The position numbers and the translations under genes were made by a program. A model generated the notes under the pieces. That model made no database searches. It was not told the origin of the DNA and saw only the letters and a program-made list of their open reading frames with translations. From Pseudomonas nitroreducens (GTDB taxonomy: Bacteria > Pseudomonadota > Gammaproteobacteria > Pseudomonadales > Pseudomonadaceae), in the NCBI RefSeq assembly GCF_024170165.1, contig NZ_JALJXP010000001.1, positions 496,001 through 560,000 on the forward strand: a DNA stretch of 64,000 bases. The letters are read 5' to 3'. Position 1 is the first letter of the stretch, and each line of letters starts with the position of its first letter. Shown here piece by piece: positions 1 to 7,821 of this stretch.

Positions 1-132
1 CGCATTCCCAACCTGGAGCTGCCCTGGAGCAGCGTCCAGACCCTGATTACCGACGAACGCCTGAGCGATGACGCGTTCGAACTGATCCAGACGCGCGGCG
101 TGAAAGTCATCCGCGCGCGCTGCGAAGACTGA
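1..132 (+). CDS. DeoR-family regulator, C-terminal end (GlmR-like), partial
   Basis: Only the last 43 codons are inside the window; the frame is open from base 1 and stops with TGA at 130-132. The visible tail (LPWSSVQTLITDERLSDDAF, then a hydrophobic-basic end) looks like the C-terminal sugar-phosphate-sensing lobe of DeoR-type repressors, where an 'ITD' segment follows the last substrate-binding strand. It stops 15 bp before glmS on the same strand. In Pseudomonas a DeoR-type gene (glmR) sits directly before glmS, which is the main reason for the name. The DNA-binding domain is off the edge, so the family call rests on the tail and on position only. Confidence 0.6.
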   Translation, partial: RIPNLELPWSSVQTLITDERLSDDAFELIQTRGVKVIRARCED

Positions 133-147
133 CAGGAGACCCAAGCC

Positions 148-1983
148 ATGTGTGGAATCGTAGGCGCCATCGCCGAGCGCAACATCACCCCGATCCTCGT
201 CGAAGGCCTCAAGCGCCTGGAATACCGTGGCTACGACAGCGCCGGTGTGGCGGTGATCGACAACAGCGGTGCGCTGGATCGCCGCCGCCGCGCCGGCAAG
301 GTCTCCAGCCTCGAGCAGGCCATTGCCGAGCAGCCGCTGCTGGGTCGCCTGGGCATCGCCCACACCCGCTGGGCCACCCATGGTGCGCCCACCGAGGCCA
401 ACGCCCACCCGCACTTCTCCAACGGTGAAGTGGCGGTGGTGCACAACGGCATCATCGAGAACTTCGAGCCCCTGCGCGAAATGCTCAAGGCGCGCGGCTA
501 CGTGTTCACCTCGCAGACCGACACCGAAGTCATCGCCCACCTGCTGCACCTGCGCCTGGGGGAACTGGGCGATCTGACCGTCGCACTCAAGGCCGTGGTC
601 AAGGAACTGCACGGCGCCTATGGCCTGGCGGTGATCAGCAGCAAGCAGCCCGACCGCATCCTCGCCGCCCGCAGCGGCAGCCCGCTGGTGGTGGGCCTGG
701 GGCATGGCGAGAATTTCCTCGCCTCCGACCAGCTGGCGCTGCGCCAGGTCACCGACCGCTTCATCTACCTGGAAGAAGGCGACATCGCCGAAATCCGCCG
801 CGACGGCCTGCAACTGTGGGATGTGAAGGGCAACCCGGTGCAGCGCGAGGAAGTGCGCTACCACGAGGGCGCCGAGGCGGCCGACAAGGGCGGTTATCGC
901 CACTTCATGCTCAAGGAGATTCACGAGCAGCCGGCCGTGGTGCAGCGCACCCTGGAAGGCCGCCTCGGCACCCAGCAAGTGCTGGTGGACAACTTCGGCC
1001 CGCAGGCCCGCGAGCTGCTGGCCAAGGTGCGCACCGTGCAGATCGTCGCCTGCGGCACCAGCTACCACGCCGGCATGGTCGCCCGTTACTGGCTGGAGAG
1101 TCTGACCGGCATTCCCTGCCAGGTCGAAGTCGCCAGCGAGTTCCGCTACCGCAAGGTCGCGGTGCATCCGGACTCCCTATTCGTCACCATCTCCCAGTCC
1201 GGCGAGACCGCCGACACCCTGGCCGCGCTGCGCTACGCCAAGGAGCTGGGCTTCCTGTCCAGCCTGGCGATCTGCAACGTCGCCACCAGTTCGCTGGTGC
1301 GCGAGTCGGACATGACCCTGTTGACCAACGCCGGCCCGGAAATCGGCGTAGCCTCCACCAAGGCCTTCACCACCCAGCTGGTCGCCCTGCTGCTGTTGAC
1401 CCTGGGCATCGGCCAGGTGCAGAAGCGCCTGGGCGACGGCGTCGAGGCCGAGCTGGTGAGCGAGCTGCGCCGCCTGCCGACCCACCTGGAAGAAGCCCTG
1501 GCGATGGACAAGGTGGTGGAGAAGATCGGCGAGCTGTTCGCCGAGAAGCACCACACCCTGTTCCTCGGCCGCGGCGCGCAGTACCCGGTGGCGATGGAGG
1601 GCGCGCTGAAGCTCAAGGAAATCTCCTATATCCACGCCGAAGCCTACCCGGCCGGCGAGCTCAAGCACGGCCCGCTGGCCCTGGTCGACGCCGACATGCC
1701 GGTGGTCACCGTGGCGCCGAACAACGAGCTGCTGGAGAAACTCAAGTCCAACCTGCAGGAAGTCCGCGCCCGTGGCGGCGAACTGGTGGTCTTCGCCGAA
1801 GGCGGCAGCGGCATCGCCAATGGCGAGGGCACCCACGTGGTGGGCATGCCGGCGATCCACGACTGCCTGGCGCCGATCCTCTACACCGTGCCGCTGCAAC
1901 TGCTGTCCTACTACGTCGCTGTGCTCAAGGGCACCGACGTCGACCAGCCGCGCAACCTGGCCAAGTCGGTGACCGTCGAGTAA
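148..1983 (+). CDS. glmS: Glutamine--fructose-6-phosphate aminotransferase (isomerizing)
   Basis: Makes glucosamine-6-phosphate from fructose-6-phosphate and glutamine, the first step toward UDP-GlcNAc for peptidoglycan and LPS; cytoplasmic. The 611-aa length matches the family. The protein begins MCGIVGA, so Cys2 becomes the N-terminal nucleophile of the class II glutamine amidotransferase domain (about 1-230, with HTRWATHG and HNGIIEN motifs). Two SIS sugar isomerase domains follow (about 285-425 with SQSGETADT, and 460-600), and the protein ends in the canonical [10 protein letters not shown] tail. The start is fixed by the obligatory Met-Cys and by an AGGAG upstream. It probably shares a transcript with the upstream regulator and ends at a strong terminator at 2007-2045. 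Confidence 0.98.
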   Translation: MCGIVGAIAERNITPILVEGLKRLEYRGYDSAGVAVIDNSGALDRRRRAGKVSSLEQAIAEQPLLGRLGIAHTRWATHGAPTEANAHPHFSNGEVAVVHNGIIENFEPLREMLKARGYVFTSQTDTEVIAHLLHLRLGELGDLTVALKAVVKELHGAYGLAVISSKQPDRILAARSGSPLVVGLGHGENFLASDQLALRQVTDRFIYLEEGDIAEIRRDGLQLWDVKGNPVQREEVRYHEGAEAADKGGYRHFMLKEIHEQPAVVQRTLEGRLGTQQVLVDNFGPQARELLAKVRTVQIVACGTSYHAGMVARYWLESLTGIPCQVEVASEFRYRKVAVHPDSLFVTISQSGETADTLAALRYAKELGFLSSLAICNVATSSLVRESDMTLLTNAGPEIGVASTKAFTTQLVALLLLTLGIGQVQKRLGDGVEAELVSELRRLPTHLEEALAMDKVVEKIGELFAEKHHTLFLGRGAQYPVAMEGALKLKEISYIHAEAYPAGELKHGPLALVDADMPVVTVAPNNELLEKLKSNLQEVRARGGELVVFAEGGSGIANGEGTHVVGMPAIHDCLAPILYTVPLQLLSYYVAVLKGTDVDQPRNLAKSVTVE

Positions 1984-2312
1984 GCCGGCCGGTATAGCTC
2001 CACCCGCAGGGGGCCCGCGCATCGCGCCGGCCCCCTGTTTGTTTCTGCCCTCCGCAGCCCGCGCAACAAATCCGTCGCAGGACTCCCGCCAAAGCTTCAC
2101 GAAACCGTCCCCAGCCTGCCAACTCGGTCAGCCACCCTCAGCGCTGCAACCTGATCGGATGCGCGCATCGCCGTAGCTGCTGCGCGCGCCGCACATCGGG
2201 AACCGGCACAGCGCCGGTCACCACAACAACGCAACAGGTGCTGGCGACTGATGACGATCGAAGGATTCGTGCTGACTGGCCGCGTCTCGGGTCCTGCTCC
2301 TGAGCTTGCGCG
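1984..2312. other. Intergenic region between glmS and the epimerase gene
   Basis: 329 bp holding the glmS terminator at its left end and, at 2251-2316, a 21-codon ATG reading frame whose TGA overlaps the GTG start of the epimerase gene. No convincing sigma70 promoter was found by eye; a promoter for the downstream sugar cassette is expected here because the terminator should isolate it from glmS. Confidence 0.5.
2007..2045 (+). terminator. Rho-independent terminator of glmS
   Basis: Perfect 9-bp stem CAGGGGGCC (2007-2015) / GGCCCCCTG (2029-2037) with a 13-nt loop, followed by a T-rich run (TTTGTTT). It lies 24 bp after the glmS stop. Confidence 0.85.
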
Positions 2313-2316
2313 GTGA
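2251..2316 (+). CDS. Possible 21-aa leader peptide overlapping the epimerase start
   Basis: ATG at 2251, 21 codons (MTIEGFVLTG...), TGA at 2314-2316. The stop overlaps the GTG start of the next gene (GTGA), a typical geometry for translational coupling, and the epimerase start itself has no clear Shine-Dalgarno. The upstream ribosome site for the leader (ACAGGTG, 2235-2241) is weak. No sequence family is recognised; it could be a chance frame. Confidence 0.25.
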   Translation: MTIEGFVLTGRVSGPAPELAR

Positions 2317-3314
2317 AGCTGCTGGTGACCGGCGCAGCCGGTTTCATCGGCTTCCATACCGCCCAGCGCCTGTGCCGTGAAGGGCACGAGGTGGTCGGCA
2401 TCGACAACCTCAACGACTACTACAGCGTCGGACTCAAGCTGGCCCGCCTGGAGATCCTGTGCGGGCTGCGCAACTTCCGCTTCGAGCGCCTGGATATCGC
2501 CGACGCACCCGCGCTGGCCGAACTGATGCGCCGCGAGGGCTTCGAGCGGGTGATCCACCTGGCCGCCCAGGCTGGCGTGCGCTATTCGCTGGAGAACCCG
2601 CAGGCCTATGCCGACGCCAACCTCAGCGGCTTCGTCAATCTGCTCGAAGGCTGCCGGCACACCGGCGTGGGTCATCTGGTGTACGCCTCCAGCAGTTCGG
2701 TCTATGGCATGAACAGCGCGATGCCCTTCAGCACCGACGCAGCAGTAGACCAACCGGTGTCGCTCTACGCCGCCACCAAGCGCGCCAACGAGCTGATGGC
2801 GCACACCTATGCGCACCTCTACCGCCTGCCGCTCACCGGCCTGCGCTTCTTCACCGTGTACGGCCCCTGGGGGCGTCCGGACATGGCGCTGTTCAAGTTC
2901 ACCCGCTCGATCCTCGAGGGGCAGCCGATCGATATCTACAACCATGGCGAGATGTCCCGCGACTTCACCTACATCGACGACGTGGTGGAAGGCCTGCTGC
3001 GTATCCAGGACTGCCCGCCCGAGGCCGGCGAACTCGGCGCGGCGCCGGCGGCGCTCTACAACATCGGCTGCGGCTCGCCGGTGCGCCTGCTCGACATGGT
3101 CACCTGCGTCGAGCGCGCCCTGGGGCGTCGTGCCATCCGCAACTACCTGCCGTTGCAGCCGGGCGATGTGCTGCGCACCTGGGCCGATGTCGAGGCGCTG
3201 GCGCAACGCACCGGCTTCCGTCCGGCCACCTCGCTGCAGAGCGGCGTCGAACGATTCGTCCACTGGTACCGCGAGTTCTACGCGGTCGAGCAGCCCTGCG
3301 CCCCGGCGGCGTGA
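2313..3314 (+). CDS. NAD-dependent sugar-nucleotide epimerase (UDP-glucuronate 4-epimerase type)
   Basis: Extended short-chain dehydrogenase of 333 aa that would interconvert a nucleotide sugar at C4 in the cytoplasm. N-terminal NAD-binding GAAGFIGFH (GxxGxxG), then a DNLNDYYSVGLK segment typical of uronic-acid epimerases, catalytic Ser in YASSSSVYG (about 125) and YxxxK in SLYAATK (about 152). The RFFTVYGPWGRPDMA stretch and the C-terminal lobe fit UDP-GlcA 4-epimerases. The start is GTG at 2313, in frame with the Rossmann strand and without room for a better start. It is first in a tight same-strand set with GT2, GT39 and an SdiA-regulated-type gene, suggesting that it supplies a sugar for lipid-linked transfer. 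The exact substrate is not determinable. Confidence 0.85.
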   Translation: MKLLVTGAAGFIGFHTAQRLCREGHEVVGIDNLNDYYSVGLKLARLEILCGLRNFRFERLDIADAPALAELMRREGFERVIHLAAQAGVRYSLENPQAYADANLSGFVNLLEGCRHTGVGHLVYASSSSVYGMNSAMPFSTDAAVDQPVSLYAATKRANELMAHTYAHLYRLPLTGLRFFTVYGPWGRPDMALFKFTRSILEGQPIDIYNHGEMSRDFTYIDDVVEGLLRIQDCPPEAGELGAAPAALYNIGCGSPVRLLDMVTCVERALGRRAIRNYLPLQPGDVLRTWADVEALAQRTGFRPATSLQSGVERFVHWYREFYAVEQPCAPAA

Positions 3315-3338
3315 CGGGTACGGAGCAAGCGTCTGAGC

Positions 3339-4079
3339 ATGTCCAGCAGTCCATTCGTGTCGGTACTGATCCCGGCGAAGAACGAGGCCGAAAACCTTCC
3401 CGCCCTGCTCGAGGAAGTCCGCACCGCCCTGGCCGGGGAAGCCTTCGAAGTCATAGTGGTGGACGACGGCAGCACCGATACCACGCGCAGCGTGCTGCAA
3501 GGGCTGCAGCAGGGCGGCTACGGCCAGCTGCGGGTGCTTGCCCACGAGCGCTCGCTGGGCCAGAGCACATCGATCTACCACGCCGCCGTGGCCGCGCGCG
3601 GCCACTGGCTGGCGACCCTGGACGGCGACGGGCAGAACGACCCGGCGGACATCCCCGGCATGCTCGCGCTGGTACGCGCGGCAGACTGCCCGGCTGACCT
3701 CAAGCTGATCGCCGGCCACCGCGTGAAGCGCCAGGACAGTGCCAGCAAGCGCTGGGCCTCGCGCTTCGCCAACCGCCTGCGCGGACGCCTGCTGCGCGAC
3801 CGGACTCCGGACACCGGTTGCGGTCTCAAGCTGATCGAGCGCGAGGCCTTCCTGCGCCTGCCGTACTTCGACCACATGCACCGCTTCATCCCGGCGCTGA
3901 TCCAGCGTCACCAGGGCAGCATGCGCGTGCATCCGGTCAACCACCGGGCACGCAACGCCGGGGTGTCCAAGTACGGCAACCTCGACCGCGCGCTGGTGGG
4001 CATCCTCGATTTGTTCGGCGTCTGGTGGCTGATCCGCCGCACGCGGCTGGACGCGCTGCCGCGCGAGCTGGGCCGCTGA
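3339..4079 (+). CDS. Family 2 glycosyltransferase (polyprenyl-phosphate sugar transferase, ArnC/DPM1-like)
   Basis: A 246-aa GT-A transferase that probably moves a sugar from a nucleotide donor onto undecaprenyl phosphate at the cytoplasmic face. Motifs: VSVLIPAKNEAENLP at the start, VDDGSTD (about 41-47), DGDGQNDP (DxD-type metal site, about 94), DTGCGLK (about 152) and a His/Phe-rich HMHRFIP. It lacks the two C-terminal membrane segments of ArnC and so resembles soluble DPM1. It lies 24 bp after the epimerase and 3 bp before the GT39 gene, whose family uses polyprenyl-phosphate sugars. I infer that the pair builds and uses one donor. Acceptor and sugar are unknown. Confidence 0.85.
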   Translation: MSSSPFVSVLIPAKNEAENLPALLEEVRTALAGEAFEVIVVDDGSTDTTRSVLQGLQQGGYGQLRVLAHERSLGQSTSIYHAAVAARGHWLATLDGDGQNDPADIPGMLALVRAADCPADLKLIAGHRVKRQDSASKRWASRFANRLRGRLLRDRTPDTGCGLKLIEREAFLRLPYFDHMHRFIPALIQRHQGSMRVHPVNHRARNAGVSKYGNLDRALVGILDLFGVWWLIRRTRLDALPRELGR

Positions 4080-4082
4080 GCC

Positions 4083-5651
4083 ATGGGCGTGCCCGGTACC
4101 TCCCTGAGCCTGCCCGATCGCGCGCAGTTCTCCTGGTGGCGACGCTGCGCCGAGCGCCCCTGGCTGCTGCTGTTGCTGGCCGCCTTGCTGCTGGGCGCCG
4201 GGCTGGGCCTGCGCCAGCCGAGCAACGTGGATGAGGAACGCTTCCTCGGTGTCGCCCTGGAGATGCTGCAGAGCGGCGACTGGCTGATCCCCCGCCGCGC
4301 CGCCGAGATCTACCCGGACAAACCGCCGTTGTTCATGTGGCTGCTGGCGACCCTAGTGCGCCTGGGCATCGCGCCGAACCTGGCGCTGTTCCTGCCGGCG
4401 CTCTTCTCCGGCATGGTCGCCACCGCCTGCCTCTACGACCTCGGCCGGCGTCTGTGGAACCCGCGCATCGGTCTCGTCGCCGGGCTGCTGTTCCTGGCGA
4501 GCTACCAGACCTATTCGGTGCTGCGCGACGGCAGCATCGACGGCTTCCTCTGCCTGTGGACAAGCCTGGGCATCTACGGCCTGTGCCGGCACCTGCTGTT
4601 GGGGCCGGCCTGGCGCTGGTTCTATGTCGCCTGCGCGGCAATGGGGCTGGGCGTCATCAGCAAGGGCGTGGGCTTCCTGCCGGCGCTGATGCTCATCCCG
4701 TACGCCTTCGCGGTGCGCCGCCAGTGGCCGGGTGTGGTGGCGATGCCCGGTCAGGCGCGGCGCTGGTGGTTCGGCCTGCTGGTTGCGCTGGCGGCGATCC
4801 TGCTGTGGCTGCTGCCGGTGGTGCTGCACGTGCTGAGCAGCGGCAGCGCCGACGGCCGCGCCTACCTCGACGACATCCTCCTGCACCAGACCGCCAAGCG
4901 CTATGCCAGCGCCTGGCAGCACCAGGAGCCGTTCTGGTACTTCTTCGCCAAGGTCATCCCGCAGTACTGGCTGCCGCTGATCCTCGCGCTGCCCTGGATG
5001 CTGCCGGCCTGGCGCCGCCAGCTGGCGCGGCGCGACGGCAGGCTGCTGGTGCTGCTGGGCTGGGTCGCGCTGGTGCTGCTGTTCTTCAGCCTCAGCAGCG
5101 GCAAGCGCAAGCTCTACATCTTCCCCGCGCTGCCCGGCCTGGTGCTGGCCATGGCGCCCCTGCTGCCCTGGCTGCTGCGCCGCTGGTTCGCTGATCGGCC
5201 ATGGGCGCGCAAGGTCTTCATCGGCCTGGTGCTGGTCTGGTTTGGCGCCTGGTTCGCTCGCGGCTTCATCGAACCGCTGAACGACCCCGGCGACGACCGC
5301 CGGCCGCTGATGGCCGAGGTACAGCGCCTCAGCGACGGCCGCGAGCTGGTGCTGACCCAATGGCGCGAGGGCCACTGGCTCTACGCGCGACAGCCGCTGG
5401 TGCACTTCGGCATCGATACCTCGAACCAGACCGGGAAGGCCCTGACCTGGGTGCGTGCTCATCCGCAGGCGCTGGCGATGGTCCGCGCCGAAGACCTCGA
5501 ACGCTGCTTCCGCCGTGAAGCTGCCCGCGAGGTGAAGGGCGACTACGAGGAGCACTGGTTTCTGGTCGGCGCCGAGGCCGACAACGGCCAGTGCGCCGAG
5601 GACGCCAGCGCCCCGGCCTACCGCTTTGTCTGGCAGCGCCCGCTGCCCTGA
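4083..5651 (+). CDS. GT39/ArnT-like polyprenyl-phosphate-sugar glycosyltransferase, integral membrane
   Basis: A 522-aa multi-spanning inner-membrane protein (about 11-12 hydrophobic segments) of the PMT/ArnT superfamily. These enzymes transfer a sugar from undecaprenyl phosphate to lipid A, protein or another acceptor on the periplasmic side. The first periplasmic loop contains SNVDEERFLG (the acidic catalytic region, about 44-53) and YPDKPPLFMWL (about 78), both typical of ArnT-like proteins. A short soluble C-terminal tail holds several Cys and acidic residues. It starts 3 bp after the GT2 stop, so the two are almost certainly co-translated. No other arn genes are nearby, so 4-aminoarabinose specificity is not supported; the epimerase upstream argues for a different sugar. 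Confidence 0.82.
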   Translation: MGVPGTSLSLPDRAQFSWWRRCAERPWLLLLLAALLLGAGLGLRQPSNVDEERFLGVALEMLQSGDWLIPRRAAEIYPDKPPLFMWLLATLVRLGIAPNLALFLPALFSGMVATACLYDLGRRLWNPRIGLVAGLLFLASYQTYSVLRDGSIDGFLCLWTSLGIYGLCRHLLLGPAWRWFYVACAAMGLGVISKGVGFLPALMLIPYAFAVRRQWPGVVAMPGQARRWWFGLLVALAAILLWLLPVVLHVLSSGSADGRAYLDDILLHQTAKRYASAWQHQEPFWYFFAKVIPQYWLPLILALPWMLPAWRRQLARRDGRLLVLLGWVALVLLFFSLSSGKRKLYIFPALPGLVLAMAPLLPWLLRRWFADRPWARKVFIGLVLVWFGAWFARGFIEPLNDPGDDRRPLMAEVQRLSDGRELVLTQWREGHWLYARQPLVHFGIDTSNQTGKALTWVRAHPQALAMVRAEDLERCFRREAAREVKGDYEEHWFLVGAEADNGQCAEDASAPAYRFVWQRPLP

Positions 5652-5672
5652 ACCCCCGCGAGGAGCCCGTAC

Positions 5673-6641
5673 GTGAGCCAGATCGTCGAGAGCATCGAAG
5701 CATTACCGCGGAGCCCGTCGTGGCGCCGGATCGACCGTCGCACCTGGCTGCGCCTCGGCCTGGCCCTGGCCCTGCTGGTGCCGGCTGTGTCGCTGGTGTT
5801 GACCGAGCACTGGCAGCAGCGCGCCTGGTTCTACCTGCGCAGCCAGCTGCATGCGGCGGACTGGGCAGGACGCAGCGTCTGGCTGCCGGACTACAAGGTG
5901 ACCATCGATGCGCTGCCGGTGAAGGGCATCGAGTCGGACCTGTCGGCCATCAGCTACGACTTCGACCAGGACCGCCTGCTCGCCGTGACCAATGCCGGCA
6001 ACATGAAGCTGGCGGTGCTGAGCAAGACCGGTGAAATGCTCGCGCAGTACCCCATGCGCGGCTTCGAAGATGTCGAGGCGGTGGCCTACCTGGGCGGCGG
6101 CCTGGTCGCGGTGGCCGACGAGAACCTGCAGCAGATCGACTTCTTCACCCTGCCCGAGCGCCCTGGCCAGACCATCCAGGCGAGCGAGGTGCAGTCCTTC
6201 GCCCTGGCGATCAACCCGAGCATCCACAACAAGGGCTTCGAAGGGCTCACCTACGATCCCGACCACGACCGTCTGTTCATCGGCAAGGAGCGCGGCCCGC
6301 GGCAGATCTACGAGGTCACCGGAGTGCGTGCGAGCCTGGCCGGGAAGCTGCAGCTGAAGATCATCGACCGCACCGCCTGGGTGAAGCGCAGCGTGTTCGG
6401 CACCGACATCTCCGACCTGCACTATGACCGCCGCAGCGGCCACCTGCTGGTGCTCAGCGAGGAGTCGCGGCTGATCATGGAACTGGACGATCAGGGCGGC
6501 CTGGTGAGCTTCCGCTCCCTCGGCGGCTTCGGCGACCTCAAGCACCGCGCGCCGCAGGCCGAAGGGCTGACCATGGACGCCAGCGGCAACCTCTACGTGG
6601 TCAGCGAGCCGAACCTGTTCTACCGCTTCGAGAAGCGCTGA
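5673..6641 (+). CDS. SdiA-regulated-domain beta-propeller-type protein, membrane anchored
   Basis: A 322-aa protein with one N-terminal membrane segment (about 24-44, LGLALALLVPAVSLVLT) and a large periplasmic domain of the SdiA-regulated family (YjiK-like, propeller-like repeats such as ISYDFDQDRLLAVTN, LTYDPDHDRLFIGKE and LHYDRRSGHLLVLSE). The function of the family is not established. The start is GTG at 5673 with GAGGAG (5660-5665) seven bases before it. It follows the GT39 gene by 21 bp, so it belongs to the sugar cassette. A periplasmic sensor or binding role for the modified surface is only a guess. Confidence 0.78.
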   Translation: MSQIVESIEALPRSPSWRRIDRRTWLRLGLALALLVPAVSLVLTEHWQQRAWFYLRSQLHAADWAGRSVWLPDYKVTIDALPVKGIESDLSAISYDFDQDRLLAVTNAGNMKLAVLSKTGEMLAQYPMRGFEDVEAVAYLGGGLVAVADENLQQIDFFTLPERPGQTIQASEVQSFALAINPSIHNKGFEGLTYDPDHDRLFIGKERGPRQIYEVTGVRASLAGKLQLKIIDRTAWVKRSVFGTDISDLHYDRRSGHLLVLSEESRLIMELDDQGGLVSFRSLGGFGDLKHRAPQAEGLTMDASGNLYVVSEPNLFYRFEKR

Positions 6642-6648
6642 GCCCGCC

Positions 6649-7296
6649 TCAGTGACTCTGCGCGCCGGCGCCTCCGCCCTGGCGCCGCAGCAGCGCCAGG
6701 TTGCGCAGATAGACCAGGATGCCGAAGGACTGGCCGAGGATGATGATCGGGTCCCGCTGGGCCACCGCGTAGCTGAACAGCAGCACGCTGCCGGCCATCG
6801 ACAGGTACCAGAAGTGGATCGGGTTGACCGGCCGCCCGGCGCGCTCGGAGAACCACAGCTGCAGCACGAAGCGCCCGGTGAAGAGCACCTGGCCGACCAG
6901 CCCGACGGCAGTCCAGCAGGGATCGGCGGCGCTGATCGCCTGAATCATCGGTTCGGGCTTGGACAACCAGCCGGGAATCACCGCCACGGCCACCCAGGCC
7001 AGCCAGGGCCAGGCGAAGAACAGCGGCCGGCCACCGCCGTGGTGGCGCTCCAGTTCCAGGTTGCGCAGGTAGATGGCCAGGCCGGCGAGCTGCCCCAGGC
7101 AGATCACCAGGTCGCGCTGGTGCGTCGCGTAGGCCAGCAGCAGCACGGCTCCGGCGCAGCTGAAATACCAGAAGTGCACCGGCATGAGGCTGCGCCGCGC
7201 GCGCTCGGAGAGCAGCCACTGGACCAGGAAGCGAGCGGAGAAGGCAGCCTGCGCGAGCAGCCCGATGGCGAACCAGAGTGGATTGACGGCGTTCAA
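6649..7296 (-). CDS. Double LAB_N-domain membrane protein (lipid-A-disaccharide-synthase N-terminal domain family)
   Basis: 215-aa membrane protein made of two tandem copies of the LAB_N fold. Copy 1 has FSARFLVQWLLSER...PVHFWYFS (about 18-45) and copy 2 TGRFVLQLWFSER...PIHFWYLS (about 135-165). Each copy is followed by a pair of helices ending in QRD(L/P)I(V/I)xLGQ and IYLRNL/VYLRNL. Usually one copy of about 90-100 aa is found. The best start is TTG at 7296, with AAGGGG about seven bases before it; no ATG fits without adding unrelated upstream sequence. It converges on the sugar cassette with 7 bp between stops. LAB_N proteins resemble small multidrug-type transporters, so flipping a lipid-linked sugar is plausible but inferred. 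Confidence 0.75.
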   Translation of the reverse strand: MNAVNPLWFAIGLLAQAAFSARFLVQWLLSERARRSLMPVHFWYFSCAGAVLLLAYATHQRDLVICLGQLAGLAIYLRNLELERHHGGGRPLFFAWPWLAWVAVAVIPGWLSKPEPMIQAISAADPCWTAVGLVGQVLFTGRFVLQLWFSERAGRPVNPIHFWYLSMAGSVLLFSYAVAQRDPIIILGQSFGILVYLRNLALLRRQGGGAGAQSH

Positions 7297-7494
7297 GCCA
7301 GGCCCCTTGCCGGATGGACGAAAGCCGCGCACGGCGCGACCTGCAGCATTTTTCGGCAGTCTACGGAGGGGATATTTCGCTTTGGTGGCGCGGCGCGGGG
7401 GAATCAACATTCCCCCGGTGCCTGCACGTCCGGGGGTGTGGACGGGGCACCGAGGCCAGGCGGCAGAGGCCGCTACACGAGGGGAATGGAGATC

Positions 7495-7569
7495 GACCTT
7501 GTCTTGTGGACAAGGTCGGGCTCCGGCCCTGCGAGGGGTACCTGACAAGTCTCCCGCAGGGCCGGGAGC
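7495..7569. repeat. Tandem pair of hairpin-forming inverted repeats
   Basis: Hairpin 1: perfect 9-bp stem GACCTTGTC (7495-7503) / GACAAGGTC (7509-7517), loop TTGTG. Hairpin 2: GCTCCGGCCCTGCG (7520-7533) pairs with 7555-7569 over 14 bp with one bulged base, loop 21 nt. Neither has a T tract, so they are not simple terminators; they could be a structured RNA or a repeat element. Confidence 0.55.
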
Positions 7570-7701
7570 GGGCCAACGATAGAAGCTGGCTAGTGGCCGG
7601 TCAATCGGAAACGACAAACACGCGTTCGCCAGTGTCCGATATTCGAACCAAAAAGGGCCGGTCGGGGCCGCGGATTTCGTTAGCCGGCTATCGGAGGTGT
7701 C

Positions 7702-7707
7702 TATACT
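7702..7707 (+). promoter_or_regulatory. Candidate -10 element for the kgtP-like gene
   Basis: TATACT, one base from the TATAAT consensus, 114 bp before the ATG. The -35 region (TTCGTT near 7676) is poor and its spacing long, so an activator may be needed. Confidence 0.3.
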
Positions 7708-7821
7708 GTTTCTGATTGTGTCCGGGAAAACTCCGCTTCTGGAGCGACGCGCGGGCACGGACGGCAGAAGGATTTCCGTCCATCAAGACGGGACGCTGTT
7801 CCACCTGACAAGAGAATCCCC

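Larger units (their letters stand above)
7297..7821. other. Intergenic region upstream of the kgtP-like gene, with two hairpins
   Basis: 525 bp between divergent genes. It contains two adjacent strong inverted repeats (7495-7517 and 7520-7569) and, nearer the permease, a possible -10 hexamer TATACT (7702-7707) without a good -35. No coding frame with convincing composition or a ribosome site was seen in it. Confidence 0.6.

Noticed and set aside
2097-3944. 615-codon open frame on the minus strand across the epimerase and GT2 genes
   Set aside because: It runs antisense to two clear genes and its translation is His/Gln/Ala/Arg-rich low-complexity sequence, typical of high-GC shadow frames.
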